Origin: Fragilariopsis cylindrus CCMP1102
Lineage: Eukaryota > Bacillariophyta > Bacillariophyceae > Bacillariales > Bacillariaceae
Assembly: GCA_900095095.1 (NCBI GenBank)
Contig: FMBT01000398.1
Coordinates: 82,599-146,598, forward strand
Reading direction: 5' to 3'
Length of the DNA stretch: 64,000 nt
Shown piece after piece: positions 1 through 9,489 of this stretch. Numbering within the stretch: the stretch's first letter is position 1; each line of letters opens with the position of its first letter. A program made the position numbers and the translations under genes. Below the pieces are notes generated by a model. The model ran no database searches and was not told the origin of the DNA. It saw only the letters and a program-made list of their open reading frames with translations.

Positions 1-2
1 GA

Positions 3-1508
3 TTGAATAGAACACCGAAACAAATTACTGAGGAAAATAGCAAGAAGAGCCTCTACCACAAAAAGGCAAGAGTGAATAGAACACCAGAAAAAATAGAAAA
101 GGATGTGGAGTATGACCATAAGAAAGGGATCAAAAGGAAAACTGATCGAGACCGTAAACGAAGTATGCAGGCCACCATAAACGATGACATTACAGTACCT
201 GATTGGAAAGCAATTCATGTAGGATCACGGGTGGGTGTATTTTGGGAAGATGATAATTGTTATTATTCTGGTACTGTTGTACTTCAGAACAACGATGATG
301 ATACTGGTTTACCTACTAGTATCTTCCTTGTTTGTTACGATGACAATACAGTAGATACAGAGGATATGGAAAACCAAAAATTCTGTTTCGTAGAGGGTGA
401 TGATACAGAGAAAAAGGTACATCAAATAATGCAATCAGTATTCATTCCCAAAGATAATGATGGTAGTGATAAAAAACATCTACACATTCTCATGAAACAA
501 TTCACCAAATACATAGTTAATAATTTAGGAACTTATATAATGCCTATCGTTCCATTAAACAATGGAGCTAGAAGTAATCACCAATCGGCACAGGCAATTC
601 GAATTTTTTTTAGTTTATTTACGGAAGCAGTAAATGGTAACAACAACCTTGAAAGACGAAGTATTTACGGACCCACAGCTGTATTGAACACTACTGGAAT
701 GTCTCCTGATGACTTTCGGGTATATTCAATGACGCCATTACTAAAGGAAATTACAGACTTATTCACCAAAATCATCAAATTAAAACTCGGTCCTCAATAT
801 ACAAACCTCGATTTTAATTTTATGGAGGCAAAAGTTTTACTTGGTAAAGATATGTTTTGTGATATCAACGGAAATATATTATTAAATAATAATAAACAAC
901 CATTGAAAAGTAATAGCAACAAAACGATAGGTCCACACAATGATATCAATTATGATGATAACGGGAAACAAGATGAGAAAGATACAGCCGATGGTAGTCA
1001 TCCAATTGGTACCTATAATTTTGGTGCCACTCGTAAATTGACATTTCAATGGATGATGAAAAATATCAACAAAAATAAACCTATTTGGGAAAAAGTAAGG
1101 ATGAAGAATAAAGACACTGTAGGAAAAAAGAAGTTGGTAGACGATTGTCGTGTATTCGACATGTCCGATGGTTCTATTATGATATTAGATACGCTGGATG
1201 AATCACCTTTACAAATTAATGAGAATTCATTATACAAAACAAAGCACAGATCCAAGTTCTTTGAAAATGGTGTGTCTATAGGATTCGTTTTTCGTCGTGT
1301 CAGATCTACAAGTTTGTTTCATAAAGATTCTCATCATTGGGCATGGCAGGATGACAAGGATTATAGAGAATGTGGTATGAGATCTACTACTGGTGTAAGA
1401 AGCATAAAACATAAGAACTATCGGACCGAAAATAAAGGTGGAGTAGAAGATGTCGGACTACTAGCCCTTATTAAAAACGTGCAAGACTATGTAGAAAATT
1501 ATAATTAA
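3..1508 (+). CDS. Tudor-like / 2OG-Fe(II) oxygenase-like protein, 5' end cut by window
   Basis: The frame is open to the left edge and has no clear ATG there, so the start lies outside the window. After a basic N-terminus there is a Tudor/SH3-like segment (about residues 70-130, around 'VGSRVGVFWEDD'). The C-terminal half has the layout of an AlkB-like 2-oxoglutarate/Fe(II) dioxygenase: a metal-binding H-x-D ('GPHNDINYD', H312/D314), then 'HPIGTYNFGATRKLTF', a 'SDGSIMILD' strand, a distal His ('KHRSKFF', H415) and an Arg-rich strand 'IGFVFRRVR' that would hold 2-oxoglutarate. All expected iron ligands are present, so it may be an active oxygenase; known relatives act on nucleic acids or proteins. 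The Tudor-like part suggests targeting to modified protein or chromatin (inference). The substrate cannot be told. Confidence 0.7.
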   Translation: MNRTPKQITEENSKKSLYHKKARVNRTPEKIEKDVEYDHKKGIKRKTDRDRKRSMQATINDDITVPDWKAIHVGSRVGVFWEDDNCYYSGTVVLQNNDDDTGLPTSIFLVCYDDNTVDTEDMENQKFCFVEGDDTEKKVHQIMQSVFIPKDNDGSDKKHLHILMKQFTKYIVNNLGTYIMPIVPLNNGARSNHQSAQAIRIFFSLFTEAVNGNNNLERRSIYGPTAVLNTTGMSPDDFRVYSMTPLLKEITDLFTKIIKLKLGPQYTNLDFNFMEAKVLLGKDMFCDINGNILLNNNKQPLKSNSNKTIGPHNDINYDDNGKQDEKDTADGSHPIGTYNFGATRKLTFQWMMKNINKNKPIWEKVRMKNKDTVGKKKLVDDCRVFDMSDGSIMILDTLDESPLQINENSLYKTKHRSKFFENGVSIGFVFRRVRSTSLFHKDSHHWAWQDDKDYRECGMRSTTGVRSIKHKNYRTENKGGVEDVGLLALIKNVQDYVENYN

Positions 1509-4490
1509 TCATAAGTAGTACGTTAATTATGTAGCTTGAATTGATATCTGTACGATATAATGGTTTAAGTAGGAAGATAAATCTAAAACAAGAATATTAT
1601 TATAATAATTACAACACCCCTATAATTTATATGTAGACCATATGAGTTCTTCGAATCTTCTAAATCATCTTTTCCTTTTCTTATCGGTACTACTGGTAAT
1701 GGCAATAGTATCATCGTCGTGATGAACGTCGTGATGGAGTACTACTAGTTGCACAATATCAAATGGACGCGTCATCTTGTATTTGACTTGAAATAGAGCT
1801 ACTAGTTGCTTAATGGTGGCAATAGGTTGAAACATTCTGTCTATTCAATACGTCGATTGAAATAACAGTACCAATGTGTCGACTAGATACATTCTGTCTA
1901 CTCGATACACCAATAGAAGTAAAATATAATATCAATATCGATTTCAACTACATGATGTCTCTCCGTTGTCGTTACAGTACTAGAATAATAATATACTACC
2001 ATTGTCATTATCTAGCTGCTAATCAATTCATAAGAAGAAAAAAAGTTAAATAATTGATCGATTTATTCCTTCTTATGCTATGTATATGTCTATTAGATGT
2101 ATTTCATGCTGTTTGTAGTGTTTGGATATGCATCAACATGTCATTGATCATCTCTCAAAAATGAACGAAATCCCATTGACAACCCCTAAATCTGTCCGTC
2201 CTCCAACTAAAATATCGTATCAACTTAGAATTGCATCATCGAATCAACTTAGGATTTCATTAGAATTTCATCGGCATCTGCATCTGCATCTGCATCCCCA
2301 TCTCAATCATCATTTCATTTCCGTTTTTATTGAATCTTGATATTGCATTTCGATGTTGAAGGACAACAGGTTCGAGGTCCATCTCCATGTACTTTTTCTA
2401 TTTTGTATATAGTGGGCGTGTGTGCCTGTGTAAACACGTCTTCGTTCCCTCGCAGCCGCATCACTATTACTCTTAGAGGTATGCGCAATGGCCGCAGCAT
2501 CCTATACATCCTGTACATCCTGGATTATGGCGGGATATAGGTGTGGATGTTGAAACGAGGGATTATTATTAAGTAATCCTGCTCGACCTACATTCGCCTC
2601 ACGTCGTGCTCTCCTTAACAAAGCAACAACAACAGCATGAGACAACAGATACGTCTAACATGGATGTATGGACACGAATACTACAGATTTTTTATCATTA
2701 TCCTTTGGCAATGATGAGAAACGTAGATCTCAATCTAAATCTACTTCCTCTTCGGATGATGTTACAGCTGCTACTAGTATTATGACTTGTAGTGATACTC
2801 CTACTACAAGTAATGGTTCCAATTCCACATATCATGAAATTATCCATTGTTCGTACAGTAGTTCTTCTGATGGAGATGCATTTATAGTTGTTGCTTCTAT
2901 CGTCGACACTTTATTTGTCGACACTTCGATTGGTGATAAAAATTAGTATTAGTAACTTCCTAGAAAGTGAAATAAGTGATGGTGATGCCAGAAGGAGTAG
3001 TGACGCTGATAATACTGCAGAGCTCCTTGCTAATATACAAAAGAGAAAGACTAGATAGAAGGACAACTCGAGCTAGTAATCGAGTCCCGTCAACCCGTCA
3101 ACAAACAACTCGGTATGATAATAATAATAAATCAGCATCAGCATCAGCATCAGCATCAGCATCACCCTCACCCTCACCACCACCGCCACCGCCACGGCCA
3201 CCATCACAACCATCATCAGAGGCAGTTGTTCTAAAAAAAATCATTACCTGATATTAATAATAAGAGTGCCATTGCCAAGATTGTTACACTATGTGGTTGT
3301 TGTTGTTGTTGAAATAAGGAGGAAAATAATTGAAAAAATTGAAAAATTCGACACATTTTGAAAGGAATGGAATTTAATTATAGCAGTAAAATTAGACCTA
3401 TCAGCATTATGCTAAAGTAGTTCTAAATTTGTTTCATTGCAGTATTCTCTAAGCACCCAAATAGTAGGTGACTTCGTCATCTCAAGGTACCTCCTATCTT
3501 ACTACTTGGTTCGTTTTTGATGTTGTTTGACTTGTTCATGTGTCTCCTTCATATTTGCTAGTGTTATTTTACATTCGCAATGCCTCAACTCCAATATTTT
3601 ATAGTTCTTTAAAATTCTCATCCCAAACAATTGTAACAAGTAGATAGCGAAGTTGGCAAAAATGCAGTATCTGGAATTGAGTATTTTAACTGAGCGTTTT
3701 TTGACCAATACGTCAGTGTCTTATAGTTTGGGAGAAAGTTTCCGAGATGGTCCGTGTGTGATGGACTAGTACTGCTGCTATTAACACAGTTACTAATCAG
3801 TATTGTACTAACTTGTCTGTGTTCAAAGTTATATTGAAAATGCAGAAGGACAGAGGAGGGAAAAGTAGGAAGAGTACGTATCCTGATATATAAGATCTAC
3901 CTTCTTAAGCACTAAAAATACGTCATTTAATATCATAGCTATTAATAGTGTCTTCGTTGATGCTATCTTATCCAGGCTTTTTCTTACTAGTGATTTCTAC
4001 GGGTTAATTTCTCTTCGCGCTTTTTACATGTACCTGACTGACTGGCAATGGCGTTGTATATTGTTTAAACAATTATGCTACACAAAATGACTGAAACACC
4101 ATCGTGTATAATCATACTTTATTATGATGTGATTTTATTAGTATACATAAAGTCAATCCCACTTGTGTTGACATCGATTTTATCACACCTCTTAAGATAA
4201 AAGCTAGAATTACACCTATTTTTAAACTGATAAAAACGTGTAAAAAGACTTGTATGACATTTCAAGTCAATCCCAAATTTAAATATATATATTAAAAAGT
4301 CATTATGCCAGCATGAATCGCCGCCTTTTCTGTTTGTTGCTGAGTGCAGCTAAGTTACATTAATTGTTCCCTTTTTTTTTACACTTTCCTCTTCTCACAA
4401 AAAATTTGTACAACACCAACACAACACAAATCGACGACTTACATAATTCTTTCTACCGATTACCAACCTCTATTTCTTTTACTCGCTCCT
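1509..4490. other. spacer with degenerate gene fragments and simple repeats
   Basis: No convincing full gene. The part at about 1,680-1,960 resembles 49,460-49,900 ('ggcaatagtatcatc', 'gtcttgtatttga' in the same order). An ORF at 2,668-2,946 (+) begins 'MDTNTTDFLSLSFG', and its upstream sequence resembles 49,200-49,290. A further frame at about 2,957-3,057 reads 'DNTAELLANIQKRKTR' and then stops. A CATCAG/CACCCT/CCACCG microsatellite lies at 3,132-3,200. From 3.3 to 4.3 kb I see only AT-rich sequence. Confidence 0.5.
2668..2946 (+). pseudogene. short Ser/Thr-rich ORF, probably a gene-family fragment
   Basis: A 92-codon ORF with an ATG start, rich in Ser, Thr and Asp. No domain is recognised. 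Bases just before the ATG ('caacaacaac...atggatgtatggacacgaatac') resemble those near 49,250, so this may be the first exon or a decayed copy of a small local family. The downstream frame 'FLESEISDGDARRSSDADN' (about 2,958-3,015) is in another frame, which fits either an intron or decay. Confidence 0.3.
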
Positions 4491-5768
4491 ATGACCAATG
4501 TTAATGTATCACACGAAGTCAGAGTAATGCTCGAAGCTGCGTATAAGCATATCAAAGATAAAGATTTCGATCTTGGTGTTGCACATTCTGGGAACGCTTC
4601 CCTTGTAAACCTCAAAGACCATTACCCTAAGCTTGGATTGGTTAAACCTCTCGGCATGCCCCATAAAAAGTGGAAGAATGTGGTGCATCATCATGTTTGC
4701 AACAGGTTGATTATGGAAACAATCTGGGAAAACAAAGTAACCATTGAGGAACAACACCGAAAAATCAAGAGAACCGACGAAGCAGCCGTTGCCAAACAGG
4801 AGGAGAATGAGGAACTACACCGAAAAATCAAGAGAACCGAAGAAGCAGCCGTTGCCAAACAGGAGGAGAATGAGGAACTACACCGAAAAATCAAGAGATA
4901 CGACGAAGCAGCCGTTGCCAAACAGGAGGAGAATGAGGAACAACACCGAAAAATCAAGAGATACGACGAAGCGGTCATTGTCAAACAGGAGGAGAATGAG
5001 GAACAACGCCGAAAAATCAAGAGGCTCGAAGAAACCATACATGATATAGGTTATCGTAGCGCACGTGGTGCACCCTTTGTGTTATACCAGGAAATGCAGC
5101 AAGGAGGTGGCCGAGACGGGGGAGGAGGATCTCGCGGCGGAGGCTATGATCGCGGTGGTTGTGGTGGTGGTAATTATCGTGGCCGTGGGAGAGGTGACGA
5201 AAGACGAAGATCATCCCGAGGAAGAGGAGGAGACGGTCATTGGGAGCGTGGCGGAGGCTACGATTGCGGTGGTGGTGGTGGCGGCGGTGGCTATGATGGG
5301 AGAGGAGGACGCGGTGGTGGTGGTGGCGGCGGTGGCTATGATGGGAGAGGAGGACGGGATGATCGAAGGCATGGTGGTGGTGGTAATTATCGTGGCGGTG
5401 GGAGAGGTGACGATAGACGAGGATCATCCCGAGGAGGAGACGGTCGTTGGGAGCGTGGCGGAGGCTATGATCGCGGTGGTGGTAATTTTCGTGGCGGTGG
5501 GAGAGGTGACGATAGACGAGGATTATCCCGAGGAGGAGGAGGAGGAGGAGGAGACTGTCATTGGGAGCGTGGCGGAGGCTACGATCGCGGTGGTGGTGGT
5601 GGCGGCGGTGGCTATGATGGGAGAGGAGGACGCGGTGGTGGTGGTGGCGGCGGTGGCTATGATGGGAGAGGAGGACGGGATGATCGAAGGCATGGTGACG
5701 ACTATCGTGGCGGTGATAGAGGTACAGACTACCGAGGTGAAGGCGGAGGTGGTTATGGGAGACGATAA
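4491..5768 (+). CDS. coiled-coil and RGG-box protein, putative RNA-binding
   Basis: The ATG at 4,491 is chosen; the open frame upstream has no ATG. The product is about 425 residues. The first 90 residues are a compact non-repetitive segment ('VRVMLEAAYKHIKDKDFDL'). Next come five near-identical 21-residue repeats ('AAVAKQEENEELHRKIKR' plus three variable residues), charged and heptad-like, so probably a coiled coil. The last 240 residues are Gly/Arg-rich with many RGG, GGGYD and GRGGRDDRR units, as in RNA-binding RGG proteins. Role inferred: RNA binding or condensate formation, with self-association through the coiled coil. No RRM or other folded RNA-binding domain is visible. A segment of about 90 bases in the RGG part occurs twice (5,283-5,375 and 5,600-5,692), so copy number probably varies. 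Confidence 0.75.
   Translation: MTNVNVSHEVRVMLEAAYKHIKDKDFDLGVAHSGNASLVNLKDHYPKLGLVKPLGMPHKKWKNVVHHHVCNRLIMETIWENKVTIEEQHRKIKRTDEAAVAKQEENEELHRKIKRTEEAAVAKQEENEELHRKIKRYDEAAVAKQEENEEQHRKIKRYDEAVIVKQEENEEQRRKIKRLEETIHDIGYRSARGAPFVLYQEMQQGGGRDGGGGSRGGGYDRGGCGGGNYRGRGRGDERRRSSRGRGGDGHWERGGGYDCGGGGGGGGYDGRGGRGGGGGGGGYDGRGGRDDRRHGGGGNYRGGGRGDDRRGSSRGGDGRWERGGGYDRGGGNFRGGGRGDDRRGLSRGGGGGGGDCHWERGGGYDRGGGGGGGGYDGRGGRGGGGGGGGYDGRGGRDDRRHGDDYRGGDRGTDYRGEGGGGYGRR
4745..5040 (+). repeat. 63-bp tandem coding repeat, about five copies
   Basis: Each copy carries 'cgaaaaatcaagag' and 'aaacaggaggagaatgagga'. The period is 63 bases, so the frame is kept and each unit gives 21 residues of the coiled coil. The copies differ by a few bases, mainly in the 'gaaccgacg/gatacgacg' part. 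Confidence 0.9.
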
Positions 5769-6454
5769 AAAGTGTATTTCGTTGCGGGTGATTAAATCAG
5801 TAGATAGCGATTCGGTGTATGCGTGTATACATATTACCTATCGTCTCAACTAATAGTCGACAACTTGAAATAAAATTCATTAGCCACAAGGATTCTACTG
5901 AACTCTTGATATTGATATTATTATAATACGATCAATACGTTTTAGCTGCCAAGATTGATTAACAATGAGAGAAGAAAGCAGTATCTTATCAGGAATTTTC
6001 TACAGGGAGATAGACGAACAACAACAACATAATGAAAAACCTGAACTTATTAAAGATAATTAGTAACAAGAGGAAGGGATATATACAGACAACAAATAGA
6101 AATAACAACGTACACTATATAATTAAAGCAATATTTTTTACGATATATAAAACATTATATGTTTGGTTTTAATAGTTCCCACTTGTTGTATTTTATTACT
6201 ATACACTACTGCTTATAATTTCTATCTATCAAATACTCAACAACACTCATAGACACCACACACACGAATTGATTTCTGTTTTTGCTTCCCTCTTCTTTAC
6301 TAGTATTTCCCCTTTCCATTCCTATTTCCATATCTCTTTAGATTTGCACACCTACGTTAGGGTCATTTTTTAAAGGTGGATTGTGCGAATTATCAAATAT
6401 TTATGTTATTATTATATGAACGCGACTTCGCTGATATGACGAAAGGCCTAAGTA
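5769..6454. other. spacer between the RGG gene and the viral block
   Basis: AT-rich and without a coding signal. It includes the left copy of the flanking direct repeat (6,251-6,342). Codon-like viral sequence starts somewhere between 6,345 and 6,500. Confidence 0.5.
6251..6342. repeat. left copy of direct repeat flanking the viral block
   Basis: The segment from 'agacaccacacacac' through 'tttttgcttccctcttcttt' and 'tttcccctttccatt' to 'tctctttagat' matches 19,588-19,719 in the same orientation. The right copy has about 40 extra bases in the middle ('cttccttccttcc...'). The right copy borders the AP2 gene stop codon, so it is probably that gene's 3' untranslated region. Confidence 0.7.
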
Positions 6455-6508
6455 GTGATGCACTATCATATTTTATATGGAATCTATCTAGGTACTGGTT
6501 TCTTCATC

Positions 6509-6700
6509 ATGAACTACAACGTAGTTACAGAAGACACTACGATAGATACACCTGATGTTGCTCGTGATGCAGCTAATGTAGGTGGTAATCCCATGGCTGG
6601 ACGTGTTAGTATCCGTCTAGTCGGTCCTAGAGTCATTCGTACCGCTGATGGTTTCTCTCGTATCACTCTAGGTAAGAAGAGGGAGACTGCCAGAATCTAA
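6509..6700 (+). CDS. small hypothetical protein of the viral block
   Basis: 63 codons from the ATG at 6,509; the frame is open further upstream to about 6,455. It has an acidic, Thr-rich start and a basic C-terminus ('DGFSRITLGKKRETARI'). No family is recognised. It may be the remaining end of a longer viral gene. Confidence 0.35.
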   Translation: MNYNVVTEDTTIDTPDVARDAANVGGNPMAGRVSIRLVGPRVIRTADGFSRITLGKKRETARI

Positions 6701-6775
6701 TCATTCTATATTCTTACATCACACTAACATATTCAATTACAATGCACCTATCAGATCATGTCATGTACTCGGTAC

Positions 6776-8215
6776 TCACTCTATGATATTCAGTGCGTAT
6801 GCTATATTGCCTGAGAACAGGGTATGGAGTACAGTCGTTACTGTCATCGGTGGTTTCATATCGTAACAAGCTCTGATCCTTATCGCAGCAGTATTGAGTC
6901 CACGTAGAGAATATTCATCAGTTGGTACTGTGCTCAATGATGCGTTGGTACGTTCTCTTATACTTGGTAGTACGACTAACCTTCTAGTAACATTAGGTCT
7001 AGTATACGATGACATCATATCGTATTCAGGAAGTATGTTAGCGTACATGATTAGTATAGTACTTCCATTACCTACTTCTCTCTCATCGCCTCCTGTGCAC
7101 TCTTTGGTAGACTGCATATGTTTTCATCTCTAGGCCTTTTTATCTCTAAGTCTCCAGATACAGCAAGTCTCACTGATAAGATCCTAGATAGGTCCCTAAG
7201 AGATATGGTATTGCCATAATGTCTCGTCGCATCATGTGTATCGACAATATACTGTACTGGTACAGAAACCACATCAGGCGATGCTGCTGCCCTTATGATA
7301 CTCCCCACTTTGCTCTTCCCTGTATTGCTTGGACCATACGCAAATAACCATGCTCTTTTGTCTCCAAAGTCAGCTACTATGTCGCCTATGATCCATAACA
7401 CAGTGATCCAATTACCTCCGAATGAATTATATATCCATTCAACAGCTGGTCCGAGACTATGGGGATCTAGTCTATGGAATAGGGATATGCTCTAATGCGG
7501 GCTCCATATGCCAGTAGGTACACAACAGAACGTACCTTTCGTATGGGATGCATTATATAAGTTAGATCCAGAAAGTGATGCGCATGGTACCAACGCTATG
7601 TGACCCGCTATGATATCTAAATGCATACCTAACGTTGCCTTGTGTGAATGTGTTACCAACGGATACTACTGGTATCTTTATGGATGTTGACATGTATTCA
7701 ACGTACGGAGCAGCTACAATACCGAAGCTTACAGGTGCATACAGACAACACAGAGTGCTTAAGTTCTTCTGTCCCATACTTGAAGTCATTCGAGCCCATC
7801 CTCTAGACTCACCAACATTTATGTACTCCTCTTCTTTTATCCTAATGACAGCATCTTTACGTACTAGCTCATCTAGATCTATGTCTAAAGCACTGGTTAT
7901 CTTGCTATCGACATTGAAATAGTCTACATCGTACATCTCGTAAAATGAATCATTATCTTCGTTATCAATACTACCTATAGTAGACTCATAGAGATTATCA
8001 TAATCGGGTTGATTAGCTCCTCTTCCAGTGTTGTAACGGGCAATCTTACTGGCCGGTTTCGTATTTGATATAAGCGACATGTACGAATCAGAGTCATTCG
8101 TAACGGTGCTGGATCTAACGCTAACACCAGCTTCTGTTGGTATCCCCGATGTGCCTATCGAAATATTATTTACATCCAAGGGATTCTTCGTACCCATCGA
8201 GTAGATCGTACGCAT
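6776..8215 (-). pseudogene. D5-like superfamily 3 helicase, broken
   Basis: Three open segments follow one another on the minus strand. The middle one holds a Walker A loop 'YGPSNTGKS' (7,312-7,335), the SF3 form, in a context ('RAWLFAYGPSNTGKSKVGS') typical of viral replicative helicases. After a frame change near 7,100 come 'TKECTGGDE' (compare the D5 'iK.ltGGD' motif) and 'ILIMYANILPEYD' (motif C, with N and P conserved), then 'RRLVVLP'. Upstream, an in-frame TAG (7,492-7,494) and a frame change near 7,560 separate an N-terminal segment (8,215-7,562) of unclear function. About 480 codons remain. In intact viruses this enzyme unwinds DNA at the fork. The breaks make a functional product unlikely. 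Confidence 0.72.
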
Positions 8216-8466
8216 GGACCCTTATCTATCTAGCAGGCATACTTAGAGAAGTAGATAAACTAGTCATGATTATATGGGTTGATTACACAAATGGATCTCT
8301 ATCATGCAGGTTCCTTGGACGTGAAAATAACGATAACATCACTAACAACTCACTATTATACAAACTACCTAACATCTCGATGATGGGTGATGGGTGATAC
8401 ACTGTGTCATAATGAAGGTATTGCTGAATATGTGGTACAATTCCATGCATAGGATCAGGAAGTACA

Positions 8467-8874
8467 ATGAATACGAGACGGTATGCCATGTGTGGATATT
8501 GTGTAGGAAATACATTGTCTGTACCAGATGCATCCCCTGTTCTAATAGATAGGAAGCGTGATCATGTGCTAGCCTATGATCTCGAAGTCGAATATTATGG
8601 TCCTAAGATTTCTTCCTTACGAAATCCCATACTATGCTCTAGTCTAGTTTGTACCTGCGGATATATAGTTATTATATCCAGATCTGATGTTAGACTACCA
8701 AGTGTTACGTGCATCAGAGTATATGATAATGAGGAGATGTCAGAGACTATAATGCGATTGATATCCAGCCATAATCCTATATTCATAGTTGGTCATAACG
8801 TATATGACTTCGACAATGTTAAGATAGCTGTTAGTTTACCATCAGATAGTAAGTACAGAAGATACTTCAACTAA
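8467..8874 (+). pseudogene. family B DNA polymerase, 3'-5' exonuclease domain fragment
   Basis: A 135-codon ORF. 'VLAYDLEVEYY' fits Exo I (D38, E40) and 'GHNVYDFDNVKIA' fits Exo II (N111, D116), with the usual spacing of about 70 residues. Catalytic acids of both motifs are kept. The frame stops at 8,874, well before Exo III and the polymerase palm motifs, and I found no continuation beyond the transposon. The ORF at 8,137-8,397 in a different frame may be more of the N-terminal domain. Truncated, probably non-functional. Confidence 0.62.
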
Positions 8875-8948
8875 TCGTAAGGTCTTTTGTTGTCTTACAT
8901 AAAGGTTCTTCTTGTATTTTTTAGATACGCTAAGAACAGAGAGGGAAA

Positions 8949-9029
8949 CAAGACGACCCACACTTCTGTGCTTTACTCGCATTTGATCATTATTTTTGAC
9001 ATGCAGGTCTCGAATGTTAAAAAAGAAAT
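8949..9029 (+). repeat. direct repeat left of the transposon
   Basis: 'gacgacccacacttc' followed by 'actcgcatttg', 'attatttttgac' and 'tgcaggtctc'. The same modules in the same orientation, but with the first one moved to the other end, occur at 14,357-14,450 on the other side of the transposon. About 50 of 58 bases agree in the longer module. Confidence 0.7.
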
Positions 9030-9050
9030 TACATATATTTAACATTTATA

Positions 9051-9333
9051 TTGTAGTTTTCCTGAACATTGATAATAAGGATCGATACATATATATATAT
9101 TAAAAAAAAACTTTTTTACCAACTTTTTAAAAGTAGTATATTATGATCCAGTACTGTCTTCTTGTATAGGAAAAAAATAATTCAGTTTGGAAATTTTAGT
9201 TCCACATGTCTATTTTGTGAGTTCAAACTTGCATACCTTTTAAAATGACTCACTCATGAATGACTAGTGATTCAAAATTAACACGTAGTGTACGCGCTAA
9301 AATCAGAAATTAGTCATTTTGAAAAAAGATAGG
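9051..9333 (+). repeat. left terminal inverted repeat of the transposon
   Basis: Pairs with 14,026-14,317 in reverse complement from the tip 'ttgtagtt' through 'gaacattgataataagga', 'agtactgtcttcttgtatag', 'ccacatgtctattttgtgag' and 'aaaatcagaaattagtcatt' to 'aaaaaagataggc'. By eye roughly nine in ten bases agree, with small indels. Confidence 0.88.
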
Positions 9334-9458
9334 CTTTTCCAATGTTCTCTTCATCATATATATAAGACAACGAACGTTCAAAGGAACGAATGAAAGAACG
9401 AACCAACCCACCAATACAACACAATACAATACACAACAAGTGAAGGGACGACTAAATT

Positions 9459-9479
9459 GTAGAGAGAGAGAGAGAGAGG
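9459..9479. repeat. (GA)n run before the 796-codon ORF
   Basis: A short purine dinucleotide run just upstream of the ATG at 9,490; probably 5' leader. Confidence 0.7.
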
Positions 9480-9489
9480 AGAAGAAAAG

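Larger units (their letters stand above)
6455..8874. mobile_element. endogenous large-DNA-virus fragment, left part
   Basis: This part and 14,519-19,365 share a texture unlike the host: dense coding on both strands, little trinucleotide repetition, and frames rich in Met, Ile, Ser, Tyr and Asp. The left part carries the D5-like helicase remnant (minus) and the polymerase B exonuclease remnant (plus). The combination of SF3 helicase, family B polymerase, RNA polymerase and UDG-like protein points to Nucleocytoviricota or Mirusviricota (inference). Frameshifts and in-frame stops show decay. Confidence 0.7.

Noticed and set aside
5065-5853. 262-codon ORF overlapping the RGG region
   Set aside because: A frame-shifted reading of the same GGT/GAG repeats; the RGG frame with a coiled coil is the coherent one.
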